A stretch of 64,000 nt of DNA from Leptospira terpstrae serovar Hualin str. LT 11-33 = ATCC 700639 (GCF_000332495.1 NZ_AOGW02000008.1:206094-270093), one strand, 5' to 3'. Numbered from the stretch's first letter, positions 54,316-63,880 are shown. Numbers and translations: made by a program. Notes: generated by a model not told the origin, from the sequence alone.

Positions 54316-55572
54316 TTAAAGAAAGGTAATATTGATATAATAAATAGAAAATCCAAAAAGAAACAAAATACCAAACCAGGAGAGTAAATTCATCCATGGT
54401 TTTGGCCTTTGTTCTTTCGGAATTTCTTTTCCAAATAAAATCAAATGGTGGATCAGAGCAAGAACAGGCGCATTCAAAAAGGAAACAGTAGTAGCAAAGT
54501 CTACCAAACTCTTCATATTCGTTCTAAAAAAAAGTAAAATGAGAATAGAGCCCACACCAACTATGACAATCCAATACCAATAGAGTTTTTCTGTAGGAAT
54601 TTTTTCCAGAGGTTTGAACAATCGACGACTTGCATTCGATACAACGCGAGGATAAGCATCAAAACAAGTAAGTGTTGTAGAAAACATAGTAAAAAATGCT
54701 GCAACGAGAATGATGGGGTAAGACCAAGATCCAATGGCAGAAGTGTATAATTTAACTAACTCTGATGCAAAACTCACTGCTTGAGAAGAAAACTCCGCAC
54801 CAGTATTATACATCATATTTGCACCTAACGCTAAAAAACATACGGCAAGTAAAGTAGTCCCAATATAACCAATGTTAAAATCGATCATCGCATATTTCAT
54901 AGGAGGGAGTTTACCATCGGGAGTTTTTTTTGCCAATGTCCAATCGGATTGCCAGACAGCCGCTTCAATAGGGATGGGCATCCATCCCATTAAGGCAATC
55001 AGGAAAGCAACATCACCTAAGTTGGATATGGAAAAAGTTTTTCCTCCAGTTTCTAATTTAGGAATGGCAGCATAAAAAGAAAGGATCATAGCTACTATTG
55101 TAGAAACAGTTAACAAAACAACGATCCATTTCATCAGTCCGTCGAGGGCAGCAAATTTTCCAATCGCAAGTAAAAGAAAACAAAACACCAAAATGATCGC
55201 ACAAAGTAACCATGGTTCCATGGTTACCCCAAGAAGATTTGAAAAGAGCCCAGAAGTGACAAGTGTGACTGTGGCGACAATAATACACATTGTTCCGATT
55301 GATATGAAGAAAAATATCCATACTGGCAATCGTCCCAATGCTTCATAGCCATCTAACAAGGATTTACCGGTAATGATCGTATACCTAGTTCCCACAACAA
55401 AAAATGGATACTTTATCAAATTAGCAAATAATACAACAAAGAGCAGTCCATATCCATATACGGCTCCCGCTCGAGTCGATTGCACAAGATGAGAAACACC
55501 AACGGCGGCACCGGCATACAAAAGCCCAGGACCAAGATAAGCTAAAAAAGGAAATCGTCTCATTTTGGACAA
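54316..55572 (-). CDS. Nramp-like carrier lacking the canonical metal-site motifs
   Basis: 418 residues, 11 predicted helices of LeuT/Nramp fold. TM1 reads LGPGLLYAGAAVGVSHLVQS, aligned with the Nramp GPGxxxA..DPGN helix, but the DPGN is missing. The TM6 equivalent, LIALMGWMPIPIEAAVWQSD, keeps MP but lacks the following His of MPH. Family knowledge: the Asp/Asn/Met residues of those motifs bind Mn2+/Fe2+, so the substrate is probably different. It is cotranscribed with nhaC, 3 nt apart, and precedes it. Confidence 0.82.
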   Translation of the reverse strand: MSKMRRFPFLAYLGPGLLYAGAAVGVSHLVQSTRAGAVYGYGLLFVVLFANLIKYPFFVVGTRYTIITGKSLLDGYEALGRLPVWIFFFISIGTMCIIVATVTLVTSGLFSNLLGVTMEPWLLCAIILVFCFLLLAIGKFAALDGLMKWIVVLLTVSTIVAMILSFYAAIPKLETGGKTFSISNLGDVAFLIALMGWMPIPIEAAVWQSDWTLAKKTPDGKLPPMKYAMIDFNIGYIGTTLLAVCFLALGANMMYNTGAEFSSQAVSFASELVKLYTSAIGSWSYPIILVAAFFTMFSTTLTCFDAYPRVVSNASRRLFKPLEKIPTEKLYWYWIVIVGVGSILILLFFRTNMKSLVDFATTVSFLNAPVLALIHHLILFGKEIPKEQRPKPWMNLLSWFGILFLFGFSIYYINITFL

Positions 55573-55613
55573 AATGCGGTTATTAGAAAGTTTTTGCTAC
55601 TCTATTCGAAAGA

Positions 55614-57572
55614 TTATCGATTCAAATAACGAAATAGAATTTGATTGAGTGCTAAAATATCGATCGGTTTGGTCAAAAATTGATCCATTCCTACATCGAA
55701 ACATTTTTTTCGTTCTTCATACAAGGCGCCAGCAGTGAGTGCAATGATAGGAACTTTCGCTCCAGATGGGTGTTTACGAATCTCGGTTGCAGCTTCCAAA
55801 CCATCCATATTGGGCATCTGAACGTCCATAAATACTAAATCAGGTTTCGATTCTCGAAAAAAACGAACTCCTTCCAGCCCATCCACAGCTTCTTCAATCT
55901 GAGCTTTTGGAATGTATTTGTGAATCATACGTTTCAGTAACTCCCGATTCATTTCATTGTCTTCCACTACCAATATATTTGGTGAAATTTCGTTCAAAGT
56001 AGATTGTTGGAAGTTTGCAAGTAATTCTGTTTGGATTTCACTTTCATCTTGCGTATCTACCATAGACGTTTGATCTATACACATACATTCGATTACAAAT
56101 TGAAACTCGGTTCCAAATCCTGGTTTGGACTGGACCTCAATTTCTCCCCCCATCAAATCTAACAATGATTTTGTGATTCGAAGGCCAAGCCCAGTTCCCC
56201 CATACCTTCTGGTAGAATTGGATTCTCCTTGCCAAAAAGATTGGAATAAATGTGACTTATGTTCCTCAGGAATCCCTATTCCAGTGTCTGTGATTGTAAA
56301 TTCTAGTTTTGTTTTTTGATGCGTCTTCGGTGAAGCATTTACTTTCAATACAACACCACCTACCTCAGTAAATTTCACAGCATTCCCGAGTAAATTGATG
56401 AGAATTTGACGAAGTCTTGTTGCATCTACTAATATAATTTCAGGTAAATTCGGACCTTCTTCGAGTGTTAGTTGGATTCCCTTTTCACTTGCCTTCCACT
56501 TCAACACACCTAACGAATCTTTAATGATTTGTTTTAGGTTCGAAGTGACTTCATTTAAAACAAGTTTTCCTGCTTCAATTTTTGAAATATCCAAAACGTC
56601 GTTGATAATTCCAAGTAGACCATGCGCGCTACTAATGGCATTTCGCACATATTCTTTTTGGTCAGAATCCAAACTCGTAGTAAGGAGTAATTCGTTAAAT
56701 CCAATGACTCCATTTAGAGGAGTTCTGATTTCGTGACTCATATTGGCAACAAATTCTGATTTTGCTTGATTGGCTCTTTCTGCTTCTTTGATGGCACTGA
56801 GTAAGCGAAACTCAGCACTTTTGCGGCCAGTTATATCATTCATATGAACTACAAAATAACAAGCATTACCATTTCTATCTTTCACTAAAGTATTTGATAT
56901 TTCAACCCAGAGAATATTTCTATCTTTTGAAAAAAATCTTTTTTCATAAATCATATTCTCTTTCGAGCCACTAAGTGCTGCTTCTCGAAAGGAATCAAAA
57001 AGTTGTTTGTCTTCTTCATAGGCGAACTCATTGGTTTTTCTTCCAATAAGTTCTTTTTCAAAATAACCCAACATAGATTCTAACTTTTTATTTACTCTTA
57101 CAAACCTGCCATCTAGATCTAATATACATACGCCAACTCCTGCGTTATCGAAACTCATTCGAAAACGTTCTTCGCTGTCTGCCAGTTCTTCTTGGATTTT
57201 ATTTTCTTCAGTAATATCACGATTGATTGCAATAACACCAATCGTTTTGCCAGATTTATCTTTTAGAAGACTGGCGGCTGATCGAATGGTTAACCGCTCA
57301 GACCCTTTGGTGTATTGAAATACTTCGCCTTGCCAAATTCCTTTACTTTGTAATTCTGAAATACGCAAGTCTCTTGTTGAATGGTTTTGTTCTGTTTTTA
57401 AAACTGTAATTGTAGATTCACCAATAACTTCTTTTGCCGTAAACCCATAGATTCTTTCAGCAGCAAGATTCCAGCTAGTAATGCGGAATTCTAGATCCGT
57501 AACAATCACTGCATCATATAGGTATTGCAAAATTAGTGAAGAGTATACTTCACTTGGAATCAAATTTTCCAT
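55614..57572 (-). CDS. PAS-PAS hybrid sensor histidine kinase
   Basis: 652 residues without membrane helices. PAS A (about 12-125; VIVTDLEFRITSWNLAAERI), PAS B/PAC (about 130-250; GVCILDLDGRFVRVNKKLES). HisKA: MSHEIRTPLNGVIGFNELLL with the His near 283. HATPase: LINLLGNAVKFTEVGG (N), ITDTGIGIPEE (G1), YGGTGLGLRITKSL (G2). The C-terminal receiver (about 525-650) has phosphoacceptor in DLVFMDVQMPNMDGLEA and lysine in FLTKPIDIL. Family function: cytoplasmic phosphorelay sensor; no Hpt or output partner is adjacent. It lies downstream of the Cu/Ag efflux operon but is separated from it by a terminator. Confidence 0.92.
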   Translation of the reverse strand: MENLIPSEVYSSLILQYLYDAVIVTDLEFRITSWNLAAERIYGFTAKEVIGESTITVLKTEQNHSTRDLRISELQSKGIWQGEVFQYTKGSERLTIRSAASLLKDKSGKTIGVIAINRDITEENKIQEELADSEERFRMSFDNAGVGVCILDLDGRFVRVNKKLESMLGYFEKELIGRKTNEFAYEEDKQLFDSFREAALSGSKENMIYEKRFFSKDRNILWVEISNTLVKDRNGNACYFVVHMNDITGRKSAEFRLLSAIKEAERANQAKSEFVANMSHEIRTPLNGVIGFNELLLTTSLDSDQKEYVRNAISSAHGLLGIINDVLDISKIEAGKLVLNEVTSNLKQIIKDSLGVLKWKASEKGIQLTLEEGPNLPEIILVDATRLRQILINLLGNAVKFTEVGGVVLKVNASPKTHQKTKLEFTITDTGIGIPEEHKSHLFQSFWQGESNSTRRYGGTGLGLRITKSLLDLMGGEIEVQSKPGFGTEFQFVIECMCIDQTSMVDTQDESEIQTELLANFQQSTLNEISPNILVVEDNEMNRELLKRMIHKYIPKAQIEEAVDGLEGVRFFRESKPDLVFMDVQMPNMDGLEAATEIRKHPSGAKVPIIALTAGALYEERKKCFDVGMDQFLTKPIDILALNQILFRYLNR

Positions 57573-57636
57573 TTCTACCTAATACCTGAACAGCTTCAAA
57601 TAAAAGTGCAAGCTTTAACTATCTAAAGATTTTGAG

Positions 57637-57668
57637 AAAAAGAAATTCCTACTATTTTTTCGGAATTT
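57637..57668 (-). terminator. intrinsic terminator after the RND efflux operon
   Basis: On the minus strand AAATTCC (57668-57662) and GGAATTT (57649-57643) pair across a 12-nt loop, followed by CTTTTT. It sits about 60 nt after the stop of the CusA-like gene and ahead of the hybrid kinase gene, so it probably ends the efflux transcript. Confidence 0.6.
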
Positions 57669-57727
57669 GTTTTTCTCCCTTAGTGAATCTACTTATAAAT
57701 CAAAATCCTTTTACAGAAAATATTAGA

Positions 57728-60700
57728 TTATTTTGATATTATAGTCCTTTGTTTCCAGAGCAAATAAATCGCAGGATAAACTGCTAGTTCCATGACAAAG
57801 CTGGTTCCAAGACCACCCACCATAGGAGCCGCAATACGTTTCATCAAATCAGCCCCAGATCCACTTGCCCACATAATGGGTAATAATCCAATGAATCCAG
57901 ACATTACCGTCATCATCTTGGGTCGAATCCTTTGGACAGCGCCTTCCATGATAGCTTGTTTCAATACCGGGATTGTCATCACTTCATTTTCCCTTTTGTG
58001 TTTTTCAAAAGACAAATCCAAATACATTAACATAAATACTCCTGTTTCCGCATCCAATCCTAACAGTGCAATCATACCGACCCAAACAGCAATAGAAACT
58101 TGGTACCCTAAAAAATAAATAAGCCAGATAGCACCAATTAAAGAAAATGGAACTGCAGTTAGTACAATCATTGCCTTCATCATTGAGCCCGTACTCCAAT
58201 ATAGAAGAAGACAAATTAATACGAGTGTGATCGGTAAAACAATTTTCATCCGATCCCTAACGCGTATTATATTCTCATATTGACCACTCCATTCTAAAAA
58301 AATTCCTTTGGGGATTTTTATATTGAGTTCCACAATTTTCTTCATTTTCGAAACAAATCCAAGTAGGTCAGTCTCACTTGTATCCAAATAAACATATCCA
58401 GTCAAAAATCCATTTTCATCTCTGATCATGGCAGCTCCTGTCACAAATTCAACAGTAGCAACGGAACTTAAAGGTATATGAGCACCACTTCGAATCGGAA
58501 TTAAAACTTTCATAATCCTTTCTAAATTATCTCGGTATTCTCTTGGATAACGAATCTGAATGGAATACCTTTCCCTCTTTTCTATTGAAGTAGAAATGGT
58601 TTCTCCACCCAAAGCGGAAAGTATCGTCTTTTGGATTCCGTCTATTGTTAATCCATATTTTGCAGCTAACTCCCTTTTTATGTTAATATCCAAATAATAA
58701 CCACTGGAAGTCCGTTCTGCAAAAACTGATCTCACCCCTGGTTCATTTTTCAAAGTTTCTTCTATGGCAATTCCAAGCTTTTGTATTTCTTCGCTATTCT
58801 CCCCCTGTACTTTGATTCCAATCGGTGTTCGTATTCCCGTAGAAAGCATATCGATTCTTGCTCGAATGGGTTGTGTCCAAGCATTAGTAAACCCTGGGAA
58901 ATCTAAAGAGAGGTTCATCTCTTCTAATAACTTTTCTTTACTCATCCCTTCTCGCCACTCCGACTCAGGTTTTAAATTGATGATGACTTCAAACATAGAG
59001 AGAGGAGAAGGATCCGTTGATGTTTCCGCACGACCAGCCTTCCCATACACTGACTCAACTTCCGGAAATTCCTTTAATTTAGCATCCATTAGGTTTAAAA
59101 TTCGTTCTGCTTCCCCGATGGATAATCCTGGTAGGGTTGTTGGCATATAAAGAATACTACCTTCATTTAACGGAGGTAAAAATTCAGTTCCAATTTTGAA
59201 AAAAACAGGCAGAGTCAGAAAAACCAAAACAAAGGCACAAAAAACCGTTCGACGCGGATATTCTAATACTTTTTTTACCACCGGTTCATAGAAATGAAAG
59301 AGTCGTTTACTAATTGGATGTTTTTCTTCCGGTAAGTATTTTCCAACAAACACAGAAGTAAGAATTTTGTTTATGGAAGGAGTGAATCCAACAATGGGAT
59401 CCATTCTTGTAAACATCATACGAAAGGCAGGATCTAAAGTAATCGCAAGAATAGCAGCAATAGCCATTGTTAGGTTCTTGGATAATGCCAGAGGACGAAA
59501 CAATCGTCCCTCTTGGTCCACCAAAGTAAATATAGGCAAAAATGCAACGGCAATAATGAGTAGAGAATAGAATACAGATGGTCCTACTTCTAAAAGTGCT
59601 TCAAGCCTTACTACGTGAAAATCTCCGATCCTTCCACCTGATTCCCATTCTTCCAACTTTTTATATGCATTCTCTACTTCCACAATCGCACCATCCACAA
59701 GGACCCCAATCGACAAAGCAATTCCCGCAAGTGACATTAAATTAGAACCGATATCCGCAAGATACATCGGAATAAAAGACAAAAGTACTGCAATTGGTAT
59801 GGTTAAAATAGGAACAATGGCAGATGGAATATGCCAAAGAAAAATAAGGATAATGATGGAAACAACAATCATTTCCTCTAAAAGTTTCTCTTTTAAAAGT
59901 CGGATTGTTTTTTGAATCAAAATGGATCTGTCGTATACAGGTATAATTTTGACTCCTTCTGGTAAAGAAGACTGGATGGATTCCATTTTTAACTTCACAT
60001 CTTCGATAACACGTAAGGCATTTTCTCCGTGCCGCATAACAACAATTCCAGAGACTCGATCTCCCATACCATTGTAATCACCAACACCTCTTCTTAAATT
60101 GGGACCAGTAATGACTTTTGCAATATTATACAAAAAAATAGGAGTTCCATTCGGGTCCGAACCTATGGATACTCTTTCTAAGTCTTCAATCGATTTTGCA
60201 TAACCTTTCACCCGAATCATAAATTCGGCTCCGCCAATTTCTAATAGCCGTGCACCCACTTCATCATTTGATTCACGTACACGATCGATTACTGTATCCA
60301 TATCTATTCCGTAAATTTGTAACTTTAAAGGATCAATTTGGATCTGGTATTGTTTGCGAAATCCGCCAATGCTTGCCACTTCGGAAACACCGGGAACAGA
60401 GGTAAACAGATACTTTAATTTAAAATCCTGTAACGACCTAAGTTCTGATAAATCCATTTTACCTGTTTCATCAACTAGGACGTATTGAAATATCCAACCA
60501 ACACCGGTTGCATCGGGCCCAAGATTCAATGTTACATCTTTAGGAAGATTACTTTGAAGTTGAGATAAAAATTCATTCACTCTAGATCTTGCCCAATACA
60601 GATCCGTTCCGTCTTCAAAAATGACATACACAAACGAATACCCAAAATCAGAAAACCCACGAACTGATTTTACTTTGGGTGCACCGAGAAGTGAAGTCAC

Positions 60701-60904
60701 AATAGGATAAGTGACTTGGTCTTCAATGATATCAGGACTGCGATCCCATTTTGAATAGATAATTACCTGAGTGTCTGACATATCGGGTAGGGCATCCATT
60801 GCTATGTTCTTAACTGAAAAGTAAGAAACAAACAGGAGGATTACTGTGACAAAAAGAACTAAATATTTATTTTCTGCTGAAAATCTAATGATTGTGCGTA
60901 TCAT
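57728..60904 (-). CDS. cusA: CusA-type Cu(I)/Ag(I) RND efflux pump
   Basis: 1,058 residues from ATG 60904 (AGGTGGA site; a GTG 3 codons upstream is less likely). Twelve-helix HME-RND architecture with two large periplasmic loops. TM4 has IGVLVDGAIVEVENAYKKLE, carrying the proton-relay acidic residues, and the second half VGMIALLGLDAETGVFMLMY. The porter domain has DMLSTGIRTPIGIKV, whose Met corresponds to one of the CusA metal-binding methionines, favouring the Cu/Ag clade over Zn/Co/Cd CzcA. Function: proton-driven export of monovalent metal through the CusCBA channel. It overlaps the end of the adaptor gene. Confidence 0.92.
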   Translation of the reverse strand: MIRTIIRFSAENKYLVLFVTVILLFVSYFSVKNIAMDALPDMSDTQVIIYSKWDRSPDIIEDQVTYPIVTSLLGAPKVKSVRGFSDFGYSFVYVIFEDGTDLYWARSRVNEFLSQLQSNLPKDVTLNLGPDATGVGWIFQYVLVDETGKMDLSELRSLQDFKLKYLFTSVPGVSEVASIGGFRKQYQIQIDPLKLQIYGIDMDTVIDRVRESNDEVGARLLEIGGAEFMIRVKGYAKSIEDLERVSIGSDPNGTPIFLYNIAKVITGPNLRRGVGDYNGMGDRVSGIVVMRHGENALRVIEDVKLKMESIQSSLPEGVKIIPVYDRSILIQKTIRLLKEKLLEEMIVVSIIILIFLWHIPSAIVPILTIPIAVLLSFIPMYLADIGSNLMSLAGIALSIGVLVDGAIVEVENAYKKLEEWESGGRIGDFHVVRLEALLEVGPSVFYSLLIIAVAFLPIFTLVDQEGRLFRPLALSKNLTMAIAAILAITLDPAFRMMFTRMDPIVGFTPSINKILTSVFVGKYLPEEKHPISKRLFHFYEPVVKKVLEYPRRTVFCAFVLVFLTLPVFFKIGTEFLPPLNEGSILYMPTTLPGLSIGEAERILNLMDAKLKEFPEVESVYGKAGRAETSTDPSPLSMFEVIINLKPESEWREGMSKEKLLEEMNLSLDFPGFTNAWTQPIRARIDMLSTGIRTPIGIKVQGENSEEIQKLGIAIEETLKNEPGVRSVFAERTSSGYYLDINIKRELAAKYGLTIDGIQKTILSALGGETISTSIEKRERYSIQIRYPREYRDNLERIMKVLIPIRSGAHIPLSSVATVEFVTGAAMIRDENGFLTGYVYLDTSETDLLGFVSKMKKIVELNIKIPKGIFLEWSGQYENIIRVRDRMKIVLPITLVLICLLLYWSTGSMMKAMIVLTAVPFSLIGAIWLIYFLGYQVSIAVWVGMIALLGLDAETGVFMLMYLDLSFEKHKRENEVMTIPVLKQAIMEGAVQRIRPKMMTVMSGFIGLLPIMWASGSGADLMKRIAAPMVGGLGTSFVMELAVYPAIYLLWKQRTIISK

Positions 60905-61883
60905 GAATTCCACCTAACTTCAATTTTGCTTCTGAATCTAAGAGAAAATTGGCTTTTGATACGATCTCTTCTCCCTCGATTAGTCCTTCCAAAACCTCAA
61001 CCCATTCCGTTGAAACAAATCCTGTTTGAATACTTCTAGGACTGAAATGGTTCTCTGATTGTTTCACATATACAATCTCTCGTTTTCCCGTGGGAAACAC
61101 AGCTTCTCTTGGGATTCGTAGGACATTTTTCTTTTCTATTCTTGCAGAGGATTGTACATACATCTGTGGTTTTAATCGATTTCCAAAGTCATTTACTTCG
61201 CACCAAACAGAAAGAGTTCTCGTTGTTTCATCCACTAAATTTCCAAAAGCAACCACTCTCCCTGGAAACGAAACATTAGGAATCGAATCTGCTTTCACTT
61301 CCATTGTCGTTCCTTTCAGAATCTGATTGATTTCTCCTTCATACACTTGTACAAACACCAACACTTGGTTATTTGATCTTCCAGTTAGAAGGATATCTTC
61401 GGACTTACGATTCAGATATTGGATTTGTGATTCACTCAATCCTAGTTTGGTTAATTTTAATCTGGCACTTTTTCGAATGAAAGCTTCTGAACCACTGCTG
61501 CCGGATAGAGACCGATACTCACTATAAGTGGAATATAAATCTGGATCATAGGCAACCTTCCCACTAAAAGAAATATTTTTAATAATATCACCTTTAGAGA
61601 CTGTGTTTGTTTCTATACCGATTAACTTTTGTTTATCTCCAGATAGGGAAAACGAATCAGTGGTTTGTTTTTCCTTTTTGCCTTCCGTTTTTTCCGAAAG
61701 ATCCATTGGTTCTTTTTTAACTAATGTCATTCCGCAAATGGGACATTCCCCTTCATGATCCATTTCTATTTGGGGATGCATGGGACAAGTATAAATGTCT
61801 GTAGTTACGACACCCTTCCCAGCGCAAGAAAGGCCAAAAACAAAAAATGCTAATATGATTGAGATTTGTATTTTATTTTTCAT
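60885..61883 (-). CDS. cusB: CusB-type periplasmic adaptor with metal-binding N-domain
   Basis: 332 residues. The lipoprotein-like signal ends FVFGLSCAG. Residues ~33-62 form a small heavy-metal-binding (YHS-like) domain with YTCPMHPQ and ECPICGMTL. Then come the membrane-fusion-protein barrel, hairpin and beta domains (GKVAYDPDLYSTYSEYRSL; VPNVSFPGRVVAFGNLVDE; RIPREAVFPTGKREIVYVK). Family function: links the RND pump to the outer-membrane factor and may pass on metal. It is shorter than E. coli CusB, with a reduced hairpin. The C-terminus is His-rich (IHDTHNH). Overlaps both flanking genes. Confidence 0.93.
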   Translation of the reverse strand: MKNKIQISIILAFFVFGLSCAGKGVVTTDIYTCPMHPQIEMDHEGECPICGMTLVKKEPMDLSEKTEGKKEKQTTDSFSLSGDKQKLIGIETNTVSKGDIIKNISFSGKVAYDPDLYSTYSEYRSLSGSSGSEAFIRKSARLKLTKLGLSESQIQYLNRKSEDILLTGRSNNQVLVFVQVYEGEINQILKGTTMEVKADSIPNVSFPGRVVAFGNLVDETTRTLSVWCEVNDFGNRLKPQMYVQSSARIEKKNVLRIPREAVFPTGKREIVYVKQSENHFSPRSIQTGFVSTEWVEVLEGLIEGEEIVSKANFLLDSEAKLKLGGIHDTHNH

Positions 61884-63252
61884 GAGAGTTATCCTCTGGT
61901 ATTATATTATTTGTGATCTCCAACACTTTCAAGAGAGACAACCACCGATTTAGATTCACTTCATGAAACGTTGCTTTCATTTCAATGGACTCGTTTAAAA
62001 ACTGATAGGTGTCGACTAAACTAATATCACCTTTTGTGTATGCCGCAGCAGAAGTGGTGATACTCCGATTGAGGGTAGGCAGTAATGAAGATTGAAAATT
62101 TTCTACTCTTTGTTTATTTCCCATCCATGATTGGATCGAAGTTTTAAGTTCAGTTTCGAGTAAATAGGTTTGTTTTCTTTTCTCCAACTGCATCCGATGC
62201 ACTTTGAGTAAGTTAGCTCGATTTAAGTCTGCAGATTTACCAAGGGACCAAACTGGAATTCTCAGAGTAATTCCAGCACTCCATAAATCACCAGAAAACT
62301 CAGGATTGTCCATAATCGAAACATTCAACGGGCCACTATCCAATAAAAAAGGTTTCCTCCTCCTTTGCATGTAGCTAATGAACACTTCTGTTTCAGGATA
62401 ATGTAATAATTCTTCTTTTTTTGCCTCTGCTTCTGCTTTCTCAGTACTGACTTCCGCATACTTGAAGTAAGGTGATTTTTGAATCAACTCTTCAGAGTAA
62501 CTTTTTACGAACTCTTCTTCTTTCTCCTTTAGAAATTTCAAAATCTCTTCTTCTGAAATCAAAAAAGAAGTATTATCTAAAGAAAAATAGGAGGTTTTTG
62601 CATTCAATTCTGAGAGTTGGGTATTCCTTGTGAACAGCCGATCCTTAATTTTTTCTTTAAGGTTTAAAGCTCGTAGTGTACCTGTGATATTACTTTTGCC
62701 TGCAGAATACTGGCTTGACTCTAACTTACTTCCCGTATTGATACTTTTTTCTAGTGACTCAAGGTCTTGGATCTCTCTTATTAAAGCCGATTTCAAAAGT
62801 ACTGTTTCAAAATAATTTCGAATGAATTGGTTTTTGATCCACTCCGCATTCAATAGGTCCAATTCAGAATCTTTTTGAACAATTTGTTTTTCCAAATCCA
62901 GTTTGCCTGGGAAGGGAATCTCTTGAGCAATTGAATATTCATTTCCTGTCATTCCTGGTGTATCGGGCCGACTCCGATCACGGGTCACATCACCACGGTA
63001 AGGATAAGACCGATAAGCAAATCCGAATTTTGGGTCTGGGTAAACATCGGCATGTTCTGAACGGTGGTGTTTCTCACGCGACTCCAAATATTTCACAAGT
63101 AACTCCGGGTGAGAGTTCAGTAACATTTGAATTTTTGATTCCATTGAATTCGTTGTTTCAATCGCAAAAACGATTTGCGGAAAAAACAAAAAGCAACTAA
63201 TCAATATATTGTTATATAATTTATTATTAAAATACTGTTTTTGTAAAAACAT
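61873..63252 (-). CDS. cusC: CusC/TolC-type outer-membrane efflux protein
   Basis: 459 residues. A signal peptide (NILISCFLFFPQIVFAIE) is followed by long coiled helices with two similar halves, as in outer-membrane factors: LNSHPELLVKYLESREKHHR near the start and LRIPVWSLGKSADLNRANLL, TLNRSITTSAAAYTKGDISL in the second half. FGFAYRSYPYRGD and QEIPFPGKLD are typical of heavy-metal CzcC/CusC proteins. Function: outer-membrane channel of the efflux system. Its ATG is 5 nt after a hairpin that contains the AGGAG ribosome site (63253-63289). Confidence 0.9.
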   Translation of the reverse strand: MFLQKQYFNNKLYNNILISCFLFFPQIVFAIETTNSMESKIQMLLNSHPELLVKYLESREKHHRSEHADVYPDPKFGFAYRSYPYRGDVTRDRSRPDTPGMTGNEYSIAQEIPFPGKLDLEKQIVQKDSELDLLNAEWIKNQFIRNYFETVLLKSALIREIQDLESLEKSINTGSKLESSQYSAGKSNITGTLRALNLKEKIKDRLFTRNTQLSELNAKTSYFSLDNTSFLISEEEILKFLKEKEEEFVKSYSEELIQKSPYFKYAEVSTEKAEAEAKKEELLHYPETEVFISYMQRRRKPFLLDSGPLNVSIMDNPEFSGDLWSAGITLRIPVWSLGKSADLNRANLLKVHRMQLEKRKQTYLLETELKTSIQSWMGNKQRVENFQSSLLPTLNRSITTSAAAYTKGDISLVDTYQFLNESIEMKATFHEVNLNRWLSLLKVLEITNNIIPEDNSHEK

Positions 63253-63289
63253 AAAAAACTCCTATTCGTAAATGAAAACGAATGGGAGT
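63253..63289 (-). promoter_or_regulatory. hairpin/T-tract overlapping the efflux ribosome-binding site
   Basis: On the minus strand ACTCCCATTCGT (63289-63278) pairs with ACGAATAGGAGT (63269-63258), one G-U pair, 8-nt loop, followed directly by T5 and then the ATG of the CusC-like gene. The 3' arm contains the AGGAG ribosome site. The upstream gene's stop codon ends at 63290. The element therefore has the form of an intrinsic terminator and at the same time hides the Shine-Dalgarno sequence. Confidence 0.6.
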
Positions 63290-63697
63290 TTAAATAAGCA
63301 AACGTATGGAATCTGAAAATATTTGTGCTGTGTCGTTTAGAGAAAAAAGACTGAGTTCACTATCTGAATCTAAAGTTGCTATACGGGGAAGGTAGGAGAG
63401 GTAAAATAATAAATCGGTTTTTATGGGTGCTGCACTTACTAAGTTTGAAAAATGATATGAGTCTTTTTCCAATCCGATTTCAGAACAACGGCAGTCCTGT
63501 TCTTCCGTAGCATCACTGGTATGGCAAGGCAATGATTCTAATTCTTCCGTAGTGAAATTCTGATCACCGGAAAAAGATTTGGGACAGGAAATGAGTCCAG
63601 CCGTACAAATAGCGGCCAAAAATAGAGAACAAAGAACTGCCAACGTAAGATTACGAATGGTCCTCTTGTTTGTTCTGATTCTATTTCCCATACACAA
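63290..63697 (-). CDS. Cys-rich small lipoprotein heading the efflux operon
   Basis: 135 residues from 63697; an internal ATG at 63691 (MGNRIRTNKR) is equally possible. A long basic N-region precedes the hydrophobic LAVLCSLFLAAICTAGLISC, in which LISC fits a lipobox. The mature part has CPKSFSG, LPCHTSD and EEQDCRCSEIG, giving five cysteines and a histidine in ~40 residues, well suited to binding soft metals. No named family recognised. The position just before the Cu/Ag pump suggests a metal-binding accessory or sensor role; this is inferred. Confidence 0.6.
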   Translation of the reverse strand: MCMGNRIRTNKRTIRNLTLAVLCSLFLAAICTAGLISCPKSFSGDQNFTTEELESLPCHTSDATEEQDCRCSEIGLEKDSYHFSNLVSAAPIKTDLLFYLSYLPRIATLDSDSELSLFSLNDTAQIFSDSIRLLI

Positions 63698-63850
63698 ATC
63701 TTAGACGAAATAAAAAGCCAAACCATCACCATTTCCCACCGCAAAATAAATTTACCTACTTTTATTGAATCATCCGAGCAGGCATCTTTGGCGGGCGCAA
63801 GCAGCGAATAGTCGCGGACATTAGCCGCGGCATACACTACGCTCCACAAA
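63698..63850. other. non-coding interval with short palindrome, upstream of efflux operon
   Basis: No convincing ORF. It should contain the efflux operon promoter. CGCGG (63813-63817) and CCGCG (63825-63829) form a short GC-rich hairpin in an otherwise AT-rich setting; the stretch 63788-63848 is visibly more GC-rich than nearby sequence, resembling the element further right. Confidence 0.4.
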
Positions 63851-63880
63851 CAAAAAAGGCGCTCAACTTATTGAACGCCC
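63851..63880 (-). terminator. strong intrinsic terminator (minus strand)
   Basis: Minus-strand GGCGTTCAA (63879-63871) pairs with TTGAGCGCC (63866-63858) with one mismatch and a 4-nt loop, followed by six Ts (63857-63852). It ends a transcript entering from beyond the right window edge, ahead of the Cys-rich lipoprotein gene. Confidence 0.75.

Noticed and set aside
63538..63849. 103-codon minus-strand ORF overlapping the Cys-rich lipoprotein gene
   Set aside because: No ribosome site or recognisable domain; the alternative frame has a signal peptide, lipobox and operon position.
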